Source of the DNA: Labrys sp. KNU-23
Lineage (GTDB): Bacteria; Pseudomonadota; Alphaproteobacteria; Rhizobiales; Labraceae
Length of the DNA stretch: 64,000 bases
Direction: 5' to 3'
Assembly: GCF_008330945.1 (NCBI RefSeq)
Contig: NZ_CP043489.1
Location: 2,739,501-2,803,500 of the forward strand
Below the pieces are notes generated by a model that saw nothing but the letters and a program-made list of their open reading frames with translations, was not told the origin of the DNA and ran no database searches. Both the position numbers and the translations under genes were made by a program. Below are positions 51,268-59,570 of the stretch, one piece after another; position 1 is the stretch's first letter, and each line of letters opens with the position of its first letter.

Positions 51268-52143
51268 ATGCCCGATTTTCCCATCATCGACACGCATCTT
51301 CACGTCTGGGACCATTCGAGACTGAAATATTCGGCCTTCGAAGGCAGCCCGCTCTTTTCCAAAAGTTATCATGTCGAGGACTACCGGCACGACCTTGGCG
51401 GCGTCGAGGTCGAGGCCATGGTCTTCCTCGAATGCTATGCCGATTTCTGGAAGGGCGGCGGCCAATATCTCGACGAGATCCGCTTTGTCGAGGAGGAAGC
51501 CCGGCGCGACCCCGGCATCAAGGCGATCGTGCCGATGGCGCCGCTGGAATGGGGAAGCCGGGCCGAGCCGATCCTGGCGGAGATGAAGGAGAAGCACCCC
51601 ACGGTGCGCGGCATCCGTCGCATCGTCGAGTTCGACGCCGACCCGCGCGCCTTGACCCTGTCCGACAGTTTCATCGAGGGCGTCAATCTTCTCGAAAAAT
51701 TCGGCTATCATTTCGAGATCAACGTCCACCACCACCAGATGGATATCGTGCGGGAGTTCGTAAAGCGCATCCCGCATGTGCCGATGATCCTCGATCATTG
51801 CGGCAAGCCCGGCATCAAGGAAGGTGCCATCGCGCAGTATCGCGATGACGTGAAGGAGCTGGCACGCTGCCCCAACCTCTTCATCAAGCTCTCCGACCTG
51901 CCGGTGGAGGCTGACCTACAGAGCTGGACCGATGCGGATCTCCGCCCCTTCATCGATGCCACCTTCGAGAGCTTCGGCATCGATCGCACCATCTTCGCCA
52001 TGGACTGGCCGATCTGCCTGCAGGCCACCAGCATGACGCGCTGGGTCGAGACGCTCGATCGCGCCATGGCCGGCTTTTCTGAAGAGCACCTGCGCAAGTT
52101 CTACCGGGATAACGCGAATTCCTTCTACCGCCTCGACCTGTGA
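51268..52143 (+). CDS. Amidohydrolase-family sugar lactonase
   Basis: A 291-residue metal-dependent hydrolase of the amidohydrolase-2 group (COG3618), which contains L-fucono-1,5-lactonase and L-rhamnonolactonase. Motifs are IIDTHLHVWD (metal-binding His pair), INVHHHQMD, ILDHCGKPGIKEG and FAMDWPICLQ with the final Asp. In the locus it should open the lactone made by the aldo-keto reductase. TTGAGG precedes the ATG at 51268. It starts the plus-strand arm of the sugar locus. Confidence 0.9.
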   Translation: MPDFPIIDTHLHVWDHSRLKYSAFEGSPLFSKSYHVEDYRHDLGGVEVEAMVFLECYADFWKGGGQYLDEIRFVEEEARRDPGIKAIVPMAPLEWGSRAEPILAEMKEKHPTVRGIRRIVEFDADPRALTLSDSFIEGVNLLEKFGYHFEINVHHHQMDIVREFVKRIPHVPMILDHCGKPGIKEGAIAQYRDDVKELARCPNLFIKLSDLPVEADLQSWTDADLRPFIDATFESFGIDRTIFAMDWPICLQATSMTRWVETLDRAMAGFSEEHLRKFYRDNANSFYRLDL

Positions 52144-52160
52144 GGCAGTAAGGCACTGCT

Positions 52161-52961
52161 GTGAGCAAGCTGATCAAAGACCCCGATTTCAGCGATCTGG
52201 CCGCCCTGGATGCCGGCGAGGCCTTGTCCGAGCCGTTCGGCGGCGGCGCGCTGGAGCGGCGCCCGATCGCCGAACAGGTCGCCAACCGTATCATGGGCAT
52301 GATCAAGTCGGGCAATCTTCGCTCCGGCGACCGCCTGCCGACCGAGCAGCAGATGGGCATCGCCTTCGGCATTTCGCGCCCGCCCTTGCGCGAGGCGCTC
52401 AAGGCGCTGACCCTGATGGGCGTGCTCGAAAGCCGCCAGGGCGGGCGCTACAGCGTCACCGATCTGTCGCCGAGCCGACTGGTGGCGCCATTCTCGACCA
52501 TGCTGTCCTTCGCCGACTACGACGTGCGCGAGCATTTCGAGGCGCGGGTGGTGGTCGAGCTCGAACTGGTGCGGCTTTGCGCCGAACGGGCGGACGAGGA
52601 GACGCGCGCGCGCATCCTCGAACTCGCCGTCGACGGCCGCGCCTTCCATGAGGATCCGGTCGCCTTCCGCCTGCTCGACATCGAGTTGCACCGGGCTCTT
52701 TATGGCGGCGGCGGCAGCCGCCTGCTCGCTGCGATGGCGGAAGGGCTCTACGATGTCGGGCTCGACGTGCGCCGCGTCGCCAGTGCCCTGCCCGGCGTGA
52801 TCGAGATCAGCGTGGCCCAGCATGTCGAGATCGCCGAGGCCGTGATGGCCCGCGATGCCGCAGCGGCGGTGGCTGCTTATCGCCGGCATCTCGAACATGT
52901 ACGCGACACCTCCAGCCAGGCGCAGGACGTCATCGGCGGCGAGATGGCTGCCAAGCGCTGA
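52161..52961 (+). CDS. GntR/FadR-family regulator of the sugar locus
   Basis: A 266-residue regulator. A GntR winged helix-turn-helix occupies about residues 35-100 (IAEQVANRIMGMIKSGNLRSGDRLPTEQQMGIAFGISRPPLREALK), followed by an FCD ligand-binding domain (about 120-245) with the HRAL...H pattern of metal-binding residues. The start codon is GTG at 52161, 17 bases after the lactonase stop. It likely represses both arms of the locus through the operator at 51020-51030 and releases in response to a sugar acid intermediate; this is inferred. Confidence 0.92.
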   Translation: MSKLIKDPDFSDLAALDAGEALSEPFGGGALERRPIAEQVANRIMGMIKSGNLRSGDRLPTEQQMGIAFGISRPPLREALKALTLMGVLESRQGGRYSVTDLSPSRLVAPFSTMLSFADYDVREHFEARVVVELELVRLCAERADEETRARILELAVDGRAFHEDPVAFRLLDIELHRALYGGGGSRLLAAMAEGLYDVGLDVRRVASALPGVIEISVAQHVEIAEAVMARDAAAAVAAYRRHLEHVRDTSSQAQDVIGGEMAAKR

Positions 52962-53004
52962 TCAGGCTTCCGAATTCGCACCAAACGCTTCGAGGACATC
53001 TCTC

Positions 53005-53322
53005 ATGCCGGACCGCATCGCTTTTCGCATGAACCTGAACCCCGGCCAGGCCGCCGAATACGAAAAGCGCCATGACGAGATCTTTCCAGAGCTGGTGACG
53101 CTGCTCAAGGAGGTCGGTATCTCCGACTACACGATCTGGCTCGACCCGGAGGACCACCACCTCTTCGCCATCCTCACCCGCAGCGATGACCACGGCCTCG
53201 ACCGCTTGCCCGACGAGGCGGTGATGAAACGCTGGTGGGCCTTCATGGGCGACATCATGGCGACCAATCCGGACAGTTCCCCGGTGCAGGTGCCGCTGAA
53301 GCGGGTGTTCTATCTGGCGTAG
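53005..53322 (+). CDS. L-rhamnose / L-fucose mutarotase
   Basis: A 105-residue RhaM/FucU-like dimeric alpha-beta barrel protein that interconverts sugar anomers. The N-terminal RIAFRMNLNPGQAAEYEKRHDEIFPEL, the DYTIWLDPEDHHLFAIL strand and the RWWAFMGDIM segment with Trp residues match the L-rhamnose mutarotase family. It ends the plus-strand operon and ensures supply of the anomer used by the aldo-keto reductase. Confidence 0.94.
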   Translation: MPDRIAFRMNLNPGQAAEYEKRHDEIFPELVTLLKEVGISDYTIWLDPEDHHLFAILTRSDDHGLDRLPDEAVMKRWWAFMGDIMATNPDSSPVQVPLKRVFYLA

Positions 53323-53354
53323 GCGTGAATCTTGCGGCCACAGGCATGGGATCC

Positions 53355-53434
53355 GGAGTGTCGATCTCCTGATCGACATCCTTTCTGGGGAAACGCACCG
53401 TTTCCAAGTTTGTCAATCCGGAGATTGACACTCC
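53355..53434. repeat. REP pair (REPIN-like)
   Basis: Two REP units in inverted orientation: GGAGTGTCGATCTCCTGATC... (53355-53381) and TGTCAATCCGGAGATTGACA... (53411-53434), separated by about 30 bases. The terminal GGAGTGTC / GACACTCC matches the REPs flanking the RAYT, while the central bases vary with pairing kept. It lies between the mutarotase and the converging metallopeptidase gene. Confidence 0.85.
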
Positions 53435-53443
53435 AATTCCCGC

Positions 53444-54178
53444 TTACCCGTAGCGATGCAGCCCGGCACCATGCGATTTCAGCCAGGCGCGGGCTTCCTC
53501 GGTGCGGGGGCAAAGCTGGTGGCACAGGCGCCAGAAGCGGGGCGAGTGGTTCATTTCCTTCAGATGCGAAACCTCGTGCGCGGCGAGATAGTCGAGCACG
53601 AAGGGTGGTGCCAGGATCAGGCGCCAGGAGAAGGCCAGCGCCCCGGTCGAGGAGCAGGAACCCCAGCGGCTGGTGGTGTCCTTGACGCTGATCGGGCCAT
53701 GCTTGACGCCGAGCGCCGCGGTATGGCGCGCAACGATCGCCTGCAATTCGCGCAGGGCCTGCTTCTTCAGCCAGTCGGTCAGGCGGCGCGGCAGATGCTT
53801 GATATCGCCATGCACGACGAGGACAGGCGGGGAGCCAGCCTCGATTTTCACCGTGCCGCGCCCCTCGCGATGCTCGATGCGGTGCGGCACGTCGCGGAAG
53901 GGCACCATGGCGCCATCGGCGAAGCTGACGTCCTGGGCCAGCTTGGCCAGCTTCAGGGCGATCCAGCCGGCATGCTTGTCGGCGAAGGCCTTGGCGGTGA
54001 CCAGGCTGCCACGCGCCGGCATGGAGAGCACGATGTCGCGCTGGGCCGTACGGACCCGAAGCGTGTAACGGCGCGCCGAAACCAGCCGCCTGACGGCGAC
54101 CGGATAGGTTGTCGCCCCGATCCTGACGGTGATCTGCTCGGGTTGGGGCGTCGGATTGCGTCGAAACAGCGATATCAT
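53444..54178 (-). CDS. YgjP/SprT-like zinc metallopeptidase (DUF45)
   Basis: A 244-residue protein of the YgjP-like (DUF45, M48-related) family. The zinc-binding motif is AAHEVSHLKEMNHSPRFW, with two His and a third ligand His in the NHSPRFW stretch, and the family segment SRWGSCSSTGALAFSWRLILAP lies just before it. The N-terminal half is basic. The cellular role of the family is not settled. No partner is evident nearby. Confidence 0.92.
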   Translation of the reverse strand: MISLFRRNPTPQPEQITVRIGATTYPVAVRRLVSARRYTLRVRTAQRDIVLSMPARGSLVTAKAFADKHAGWIALKLAKLAQDVSFADGAMVPFRDVPHRIEHREGRGTVKIEAGSPPVLVVHGDIKHLPRRLTDWLKKQALRELQAIVARHTAALGVKHGPISVKDTTSRWGSCSSTGALAFSWRLILAPPFVLDYLAAHEVSHLKEMNHSPRFWRLCHQLCPRTEEARAWLKSHGAGLHRYG

Positions 54179-54306
54179 GCTCGAATCAGGTTTGAGCCGA
54201 CATCATAACCCGGATTGCGGTTTTGCCGCGGCTGGCGTAGGGGCGGAGGGAGATTCGCACAGTCGACCGATGTATCGCCCCGCTGACCGGCAAAGTAAGG
54301 CGCAAT

Positions 54307-54460
54307 AATCCTTCCCCGGCTTCGGGGAAGGTGGACCGGCAAAGCCGGGCCGGATGGGGGCGGGTGGCGCAACTTTGCGGCTCGATCACACCGCTAGCGC
54401 CACTCTCCCCCTTCCGTCGTTGCTCCGCAACGACACCTTCCCCGAAACCGGGGAAGGATT
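54307..54460. repeat. Palindromic intergenic element upstream of epmA
   Basis: AATCCTTCCCCGG (54307-54319) and CCGGGGAAGGATT (54448-54460) are perfect inverted ends of a 154-base element whose inner parts also pair (GGGGAAGGTG near 54324 with CACCTTCCCC near 54434). It resembles the element between gcl and hyi in layout but differs in sequence. Confidence 0.82.
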
Positions 54461-54484
54461 CTCGCGCCAGAACAGGATTCCACC

Positions 54485-55537
54485 ATGCCTTCCACCCCCA
54501 CCCCCTGGTGGCAGCCATCGGCCCATCAGGATCGCCGGCCCTTCCTGATCGGGCGCAACCGGCTGATGACGGCGCTGCGTGGTTTCTTCACGGCTGAGGA
54601 CTTCACCGAGGTCGACACGTCAATCCTGCAAATCTCGCCCGGCAACGAGGCGCATCTGCATGCCTTCGCCACCGATCTGATCGAGGCCGATCTGTCGGTA
54701 CGCCGGCTCTATCTGCACACCTCGCCGGAATTCGCCTGCAAGAAACTGCTGGCGGCAGGGGAGGAGCGCCTGTTCACCTTCGCCAAGGTCTTCCGCAACC
54801 GCGAGCGGACCGGCACCCATTCGCCCGAATTCACCATGCTGGAATGGTATCGCAGCGGCGAGCCCTATCAAAAGCTGATGGACGATTGCGCACGCCTGCT
54901 TGCGCTGGCCGCCGAAACGGGTGGCCTCAAGCGCTTCCTCTATCGCGGCGTGGAGACAGATCCCTTTGCCGAACCCGAGAGGCTCAGCGTTGCCGAAGCT
55001 TTCGAGCGCTTTGCAGGCATCGATCTCCTGGCGACGCTCGACAGGGATGGCGCCAGCGACCGCGACGCTCTGGCCGATGCCGCTGTTCGGAGCGGTCTGC
55101 GGGTTGCCGCCGACGATACCTGGTCCGACATCTATTCCGGCGTGCTGGTGCAGAAGATCGAGCCCCAGCTCGGCCTGGGACGCGCTACCATCCTCCACGA
55201 CTATCCCAGCGTGGAAGCGGCGCTGGCCCGCCGTACCGCCGATGATCCGCGCGTATCAGAGCGCTTCGAGCTCTATGCCTGCGGCGTCGAGCTTGCCAAT
55301 GCCTTCGGCGAACTGACCGATGCCGATGAGCAGCGCGGACGCTTCCAGGCCGAGATGGACGAGAAGGAGCGCGTCTATGGCGAGCGCTATCCGATCGACG
55401 AGGATTTCCTGGCAGCGCTGGCCATCATGCCCGAGGCAAGTGGCATTGCCCTCGGCTTCGACCGGCTCGCCATGCTGGCGACGGGGGCCAGCCGTATCGA
55501 CCAGGTGATCTGGACGCCGGTTGCCGAAAGCAAATAG
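54485..55537 (+). CDS. epmA: Elongation factor P lysyl transferase EpmA
   Basis: A 350-residue class II LysRS paralogue without an anticodon-binding domain. It attaches beta-lysine to elongation factor P. Visible are motif 2 (FRNRERTGTHSPEFTMLEWY), the FELYACGVELANAFGEL strand and motif 3 (GIALGFDRLAMLATG). The protein lacks the N-terminal OB fold of true LysRS, consistent with EpmA/GenX. Neither the aminomutase EpmB nor EF-P is encoded in this window. Confidence 0.94.
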   Translation: MPSTPTPWWQPSAHQDRRPFLIGRNRLMTALRGFFTAEDFTEVDTSILQISPGNEAHLHAFATDLIEADLSVRRLYLHTSPEFACKKLLAAGEERLFTFAKVFRNRERTGTHSPEFTMLEWYRSGEPYQKLMDDCARLLALAAETGGLKRFLYRGVETDPFAEPERLSVAEAFERFAGIDLLATLDRDGASDRDALADAAVRSGLRVAADDTWSDIYSGVLVQKIEPQLGLGRATILHDYPSVEAALARRTADDPRVSERFELYACGVELANAFGELTDADEQRGRFQAEMDEKERVYGERYPIDEDFLAALAIMPEASGIALGFDRLAMLATGASRIDQVIWTPVAESK

Positions 55538-55745
55538 GCCTTCATGGCTGAACGCCTATTTGCTTTCGCTTTGATTCGGCGCGTCATTGCGATTCACCGA
55601 TCCCGGCAAATCGCAAAACGCTTTGGGCTGTGAATAGCGGGGATATATTGGGCCGAGGGCCACAATCTCGACAAAAGGAGCTGTGAGCTTCCGTCCCATG
55701 CCGTTGACGCGGCACGAACTTGATCCGCGAGAGACCTCATTGCAC

Positions 55746-55774
55746 CCGCCGGCCGCCAGGTCGGCGGTTTTTTT
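55746..55774 (+). terminator. Rho-independent terminator after epmA
   Basis: CCGCCG (55746-55751) pairs with CGGCGG (55762-55767) around a 10-base loop, followed by seven T residues. It lies about 210 bases after the epmA stop, so it may instead end a short independent transcript. Confidence 0.75.
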
Positions 55775-55891
55775 GGAGCGCGAACATCGCGACATGCTTG
55801 CATGTCGCGATGTTCGCCTCTTTCTCTCCTGCAGATACAGCGTTTCCAAGAGCGGACAAGATGTCCGCGCTCCAAAACCCATCTTCGCAAA

Positions 55892-55926
55892 CAAAAAGGG
55901 CCGGTGCTGAGACCGGCCCTTTTCAG
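55892..55926 (-). terminator. Terminator of typA
   Basis: AAAAAGGGCCGGT and ACCGGCCCTTTTC form a perfect stem (about 55895-55922) with loop GCTGAG, giving a T run on either strand. It lies about 20 bases beyond the typA stop. Confidence 0.85.
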
Positions 55927-55943
55927 AATTCGTTGGTCAGCCC

Positions 55944-57770
55944 TTATGCAGCCGCGTCGCGGGCGCGATCGGCCTTCTTGCGCTCGTTGGGATCGAGGAT
56001 CGCCTTGCGCAGGCGGATCGACTTCGGCGTGACTTCCAGGAGCTCGTCGTCCTGGATCCAGGCGATCGACTTCTCCAGGGTCATGCGGATCGGCGGCGTC
56101 AGGCGCACGGCCTCGTCCTTGCCGGAGGCGCGGACGTTGGAGAGCTTCTTGCCCTTGAGCACGTTCACTTCCAGGTCGTTCTCGCGGGTGTGCTCGCCCA
56201 CGATCATGCCCTGATAGACCTTCCAGCCGGGCTCGATCATCATCGGGCCGCGATCTTCGAGGTTCCAGAGCGCATAGGCCACGGCCTCGCCGGCATCGGT
56301 GGAGATCAGGACGCCATTGCGGCGGCCGGCCACCTCGCCCTTGAAGGGGGCATAGGCATGGAACAGGCGGTTCAGCACGGCGGTGCCGCGGGTGTCGGTG
56401 AGCAGTTCGTTCTGATAGCCGATCAGGCCGCGGGTCGGGGCATGGAAGACCAGGCGCTGACGGTTGCCGCCGGAGGGGCGCATCTCGATCATGTCGGCCT
56501 TGCGCTCCGACATCTTCTGCACCACGGCGCCGGAGAATTCCTCATCGACGTCGATCACCACTTCCTCGATCGGCTCCAGGACCTCGCCGGTGGTCTCGTC
56601 CTTCTGGAACACCACGCGTGGGCGGGAGACGCCGAGCTCGAAGCCCTCGCGGCGCATCACCTCGATCAGGATGGCGAGCTGGAGTTCGCCGCGGCCGGAG
56701 ACGATGAACGAATCCTTGTCGGCCGATTCCTCGATCTTCAGCGCGACATTGCCTTCGGCTTCCTTGAGCAGGCGGTCGCGGATGACGCGGCTGGTCACCT
56801 TGTCGCCCTCGGTGCCGGCGAGCGGGGAATCGTTGACGGTGAAGGTCATCGACACGGTCGGCGGATCGATCGGCTGGGCGATGATCGGGTCGGTGACTTC
56901 GAGGGCGCAGAAGGTGTCGGCCACGGTGCCCTGGGTCAGGCCGGCAATGGCGACGATGTCGCCTGCTTCGGCTTCCTCGACCGGCTGGCGCTCGATGCCG
57001 CGGAAGGCGAGCACCTTGGAGACGCGGCCCTGCTCGATCACCGCGCCGTCGCGCGACAGGGCCTTGATCGCCATGTTCGGCTTCAGCGTGCCCGAGGAGA
57101 TGCGGCCGGTGAGGACGCGGCCGAGATAGGGATTGGCTTCCAGGATGGTGGCGAGCATGCGGAAGGGACCGGGCTCGACGGTGGGCTGTGCGACATGCTT
57201 GAGCACGAGGTCGAACAGCGGCGCCATGCCGTCATCATGCGAAGCCTCGGGGGAGGTCCCCATCCAGCCCTGCTTGCCCGAACCGTAGAGGATCGGGAAG
57301 TCGAGCTGCTCGTCGGTGGCATCGAGGGCGGCGAACAGGTCGAACACCTCGTTGATCACCTCGGTGGTGCGGGCGTCGGGCTTGTCGACCTTGTTGATGG
57401 CCACGATCGGCTTGAGGCCGATCTTGAGGGCCTTGGCCACCACGAACTTGGTCTGGGGCATCGGTCCTTCGGCGGCGTCGACCAGCACGATGGCGCCATC
57501 GACCATGTTGAGGATGCGCTCGACCTCGCCGCCGAAATCGGCGTGGCCGGGGGTGTCGACGATGTTGATGCGGGTATCCTTCCACACCACCGAAGTGGCC
57601 TTGGCCAGGATGGTGATGCCGCGTTCCTTCTCGAGATCGTTCGAGTCCATCACGCGCTCGGCCACGCGCTGGTTGTCGCGGAAGGCGCCGGACTGCCGCA
57701 GCAGCTGGTCGACCAGCGTGGTCTTGCCATGGTCGACGTGGGCGATGATGGCGATATTGCGAAGTTGCAT
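55944..57770 (-). CDS. typA: Ribosome-associated GTPase TypA/BipA
   Basis: A 608-residue translational GTPase that binds ribosomes and supports growth under stress and low temperature. The GTPase motifs are AHVDHGKTTL (G1), RGITI (G2), DTPGHADFGGEVERI (G3) and NKVDKPDA (G4). The beta-barrel and EF-G-like domains follow, and the C-terminal TypA-specific domain contains NGVLISTDAGEAVAYALWNLEDRG. Length and order are standard. Confidence 0.97.
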   Translation of the reverse strand: MQLRNIAIIAHVDHGKTTLVDQLLRQSGAFRDNQRVAERVMDSNDLEKERGITILAKATSVVWKDTRINIVDTPGHADFGGEVERILNMVDGAIVLVDAAEGPMPQTKFVVAKALKIGLKPIVAINKVDKPDARTTEVINEVFDLFAALDATDEQLDFPILYGSGKQGWMGTSPEASHDDGMAPLFDLVLKHVAQPTVEPGPFRMLATILEANPYLGRVLTGRISSGTLKPNMAIKALSRDGAVIEQGRVSKVLAFRGIERQPVEEAEAGDIVAIAGLTQGTVADTFCALEVTDPIIAQPIDPPTVSMTFTVNDSPLAGTEGDKVTSRVIRDRLLKEAEGNVALKIEESADKDSFIVSGRGELQLAILIEVMRREGFELGVSRPRVVFQKDETTGEVLEPIEEVVIDVDEEFSGAVVQKMSERKADMIEMRPSGGNRQRLVFHAPTRGLIGYQNELLTDTRGTAVLNRLFHAYAPFKGEVAGRRNGVLISTDAGEAVAYALWNLEDRGPMMIEPGWKVYQGMIVGEHTRENDLEVNVLKGKKLSNVRASGKDEAVRLTPPIRMTLEKSIAWIQDDELLEVTPKSIRLRKAILDPNERKKADRARDAAA

Positions 57771-58034
57771 AGGTTAAACCGGGTTCCTGGGCTGTGGCCA
57801 AGTGCGTTTAGACGGAACGCTCTTCTGCCCCAACTCGTTGTTTCCAAGCCAATCCGATGGTTTGGCTAGAGCGACTGTACGATTCCCGACGTTCCACCAA
57901 ATCGCAAAACGCTTGAGCCGATGGCATCGGGCCGCGTCAAAAAGAGGATCGTCTGTCGGATTTTGCGCCGCAATATCACAGGAGAGGGGGGCGCGGCAAT
58001 GGCGCAGCCGTCAAGTAACGGCGCAATTGCTTCG

Positions 58035-58445
58035 TCAGCCGCCGTTTTCCGGCTCATATTCCAGGAAGGTCGGCAGGTCATCGGCCGTCGCGAACCAGGA
58101 AACCTGGCTGCGGGTCCAGATGTGCTTGCGGGGCGGCACCAGGGATGGGTCGTCGAGCGTGCCGATATTGATACTGATCTCGGTGGGGTTTTCACGCAGC
58201 CGGAATTCGATGGAGGCGCCGCAGTCGCCGCAGAAGCGGCGCTCCCCGAAACTGGAGGAGCGATAGACGCGCGGCTCGCCCTTCACATAGCCAAAAGTCT
58301 CGACGGTGAAGAGCGCCCAGGGCTGGGCGGGCGCTCCCGAGATGCGCTGGCAGATGCGGCAATGGCACCAGCCGGCATCGAAGGGCGCTTCCTGCGCCTG
58401 GTATCGAATGGCGCCGCATTCGCAGCCGCCGGTCAGCAAGGCCAT
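58035..58445 (-). CDS. GFA-family (CENP-V/GFA domain) protein
   Basis: A 136-residue zinc-binding protein of the GFA family, which includes glutathione-dependent formaldehyde-activating enzyme. The metal-binding Cys motifs are GGCECGAIRY, CHCRICQR and FCGDCGAS. Most family members have unknown substrates and no formaldehyde detoxification gene is nearby. Probably a single-gene transcript. Confidence 0.92.
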   Translation of the reverse strand: MALLTGGCECGAIRYQAQEAPFDAGWCHCRICQRISGAPAQPWALFTVETFGYVKGEPRVYRSSSFGERRFCGDCGASIEFRLRENPTEISINIGTLDDPSLVPPRKHIWTRSQVSWFATADDLPTFLEYEPENGG

Positions 58446-58632
58446 GACATCCCCTCCCCCGGGCCGACGATACGCTCGACCTCCAGCCTCGCAGCTTACA
58501 GCTTCGTGTGGAAATGGGGGAGGTGGGTTTTGGCGTGATGATGTTTCGACAAGGGCCTGCGGTATCGGCTTCCATCACAGAAGGAGCCGATACCGCAGGA
58601 ACGGGCGAGCGCGGGTTGACAGGGCGGAAAAC

Positions 58633-59400
58633 CTAGCGCTGCGCCACGAAGACTGCATTGTCGAGGACGAAGGAACCGTCGGCCTCGACGGCAAAGTGCT
58701 GGCGCACCTCCTCCGACATCGCCGCCTGCAGGGCGCGGATGGCCTCGACGAAGACCGGCGGGGTACGCATCCGCGTGATCCACGAAGTGAATTCCAGCGG
58801 CTGGCGTCCCGGCGTCGTCGTGCCCAGGATGAAGCCGGCGGCGGCGAGCATGGCCTGCCATTCGCGGATCGAATAATCGCGGACATGCGAGGGGTCGCGC
58901 AGCATCTCGAAGGCCTGCAGGAAGGTGTCGCAGACGGCCCGCGCCGGGGCGACGGCATCGGCGATCACCAAGGTGCCGCCCGGGCGCAGGACGCGGAAGG
59001 CTTCCTGCAAGGCCGCCGGCACGTCACCCCAATGATGGGCGGAATAGCGGCTGAGGACCATGTCGAAGCTGGCGTCGGCAAAGGGCAGTTGCTCGACCGA
59101 ACCCTGGCGGGTGGCGATATTGGCAAAGCCGCGCCTGGTGGCCTCCTCCGCGACGGCCGCCAGCATGTCCGACGAGAGATCGTAGGCGACCACCTGAGCC
59201 GCGACAGGCGCGGCCGCGAAGCTGACATGCCCACCGCCGCAGCCCAGATCCAGCACATGGGCGGGGCCGCGTGCCGCGATCGCTTCGGCCACCAGGGCGA
59301 GATCCTCACCCTTGGCGTGGACGGAGCTGGCGACATAGGCGGCTGCCTGGGAGCCGAATTGGCTGGTGACCAGGTTTTCCAGGGTGGCCGATCGGGCCAT
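58633..59400 (-). CDS. SAM-dependent class I methyltransferase
   Basis: A 255-residue UbiE/Methyltransf_11-type enzyme. Motif I is VLDLGCGGGHVSFAAA, with YDLSSDMLA (motif II) and the LPFADASFDMVLSRYSAHHW segment (motif III region); LRPGGTLVIAD follows. ATG 59400 starts just before the conserved fold; the open frame further upstream overlaps the regulator promoter. It is divergent from an MmyB-type regulator, a layout often seen with detoxification or antibiotic-related methyltransferases. Substrate is unknown. Confidence 0.9.
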   Translation of the reverse strand: MARSATLENLVTSQFGSQAAAYVASSVHAKGEDLALVAEAIAARGPAHVLDLGCGGGHVSFAAAPVAAQVVAYDLSSDMLAAVAEEATRRGFANIATRQGSVEQLPFADASFDMVLSRYSAHHWGDVPAALQEAFRVLRPGGTLVIADAVAPARAVCDTFLQAFEMLRDPSHVRDYSIREWQAMLAAAGFILGTTTPGRQPLEFTSWITRMRTPPVFVEAIRALQAAMSEEVRQHFAVEADGSFVLDNAVFVAQR

Positions 59401-59537
59401 GGTTCTTACTCCATAGGGCTGAATACGCGGCTGAAGCGTTTGTGACTCGGTCGCCTGATGCGGGGCGGGCGGCACCTGTGTTGAGGCTCGGCCTGTCCCC
59501 GAGAGCAGACTGGAACGTCTCTAGGTTCTGATTTACA

Positions 59538-59570
59538 CTGGTACCAGATCCTTTTTTATCCTGGTATGAA
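59538..59570. promoter_or_regulatory. Probable operator for the MmyB-type regulator
   Basis: CTGGTACCAG (59538-59547) is a perfect 10-base palindrome, and a second CTGGTA half-site starts at 59561, overlapping the regulator gene start. Both lie in the divergent region between the methyltransferase and the regulator. Confidence 0.6.

Larger units (their letters stand above)
55538..55943. other. Hairpin-rich intergenic region between epmA and typA
   Basis: About 400 bases between converging genes. It holds a dispersed repeat (about 55569-55628, ending AATCGCAAAACGCTTT), a terminator (55746-55774), a 16-bp hairpin with loop CTTG (CGAACATCGCGACATG / CATGTCGCGATGTTCG, about 55781-55816), a shorter palindrome around 55851-55875 and the typA terminator. 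A GTG-initiated frame at 55683 runs through all of these and is not considered a gene. Confidence 0.6.

Noticed and set aside
44548-53322. Ribose or xylose utilisation as the assignment for the ABC transporter locus
   Set aside because: The binding protein, mutarotase, lactonase and aldo-keto reductase together fit L-fucose/L-rhamnose chemistry; no ribokinase, xylose isomerase or xylulokinase is present.
55683-55910. A 75-codon frame starting with GTG after epmA
   Set aside because: It reads through a Rho-independent terminator and a long hairpin and has no recognisable protein features, although the ribosome-binding-like sequence before it is kept as a hint of a short RNA.
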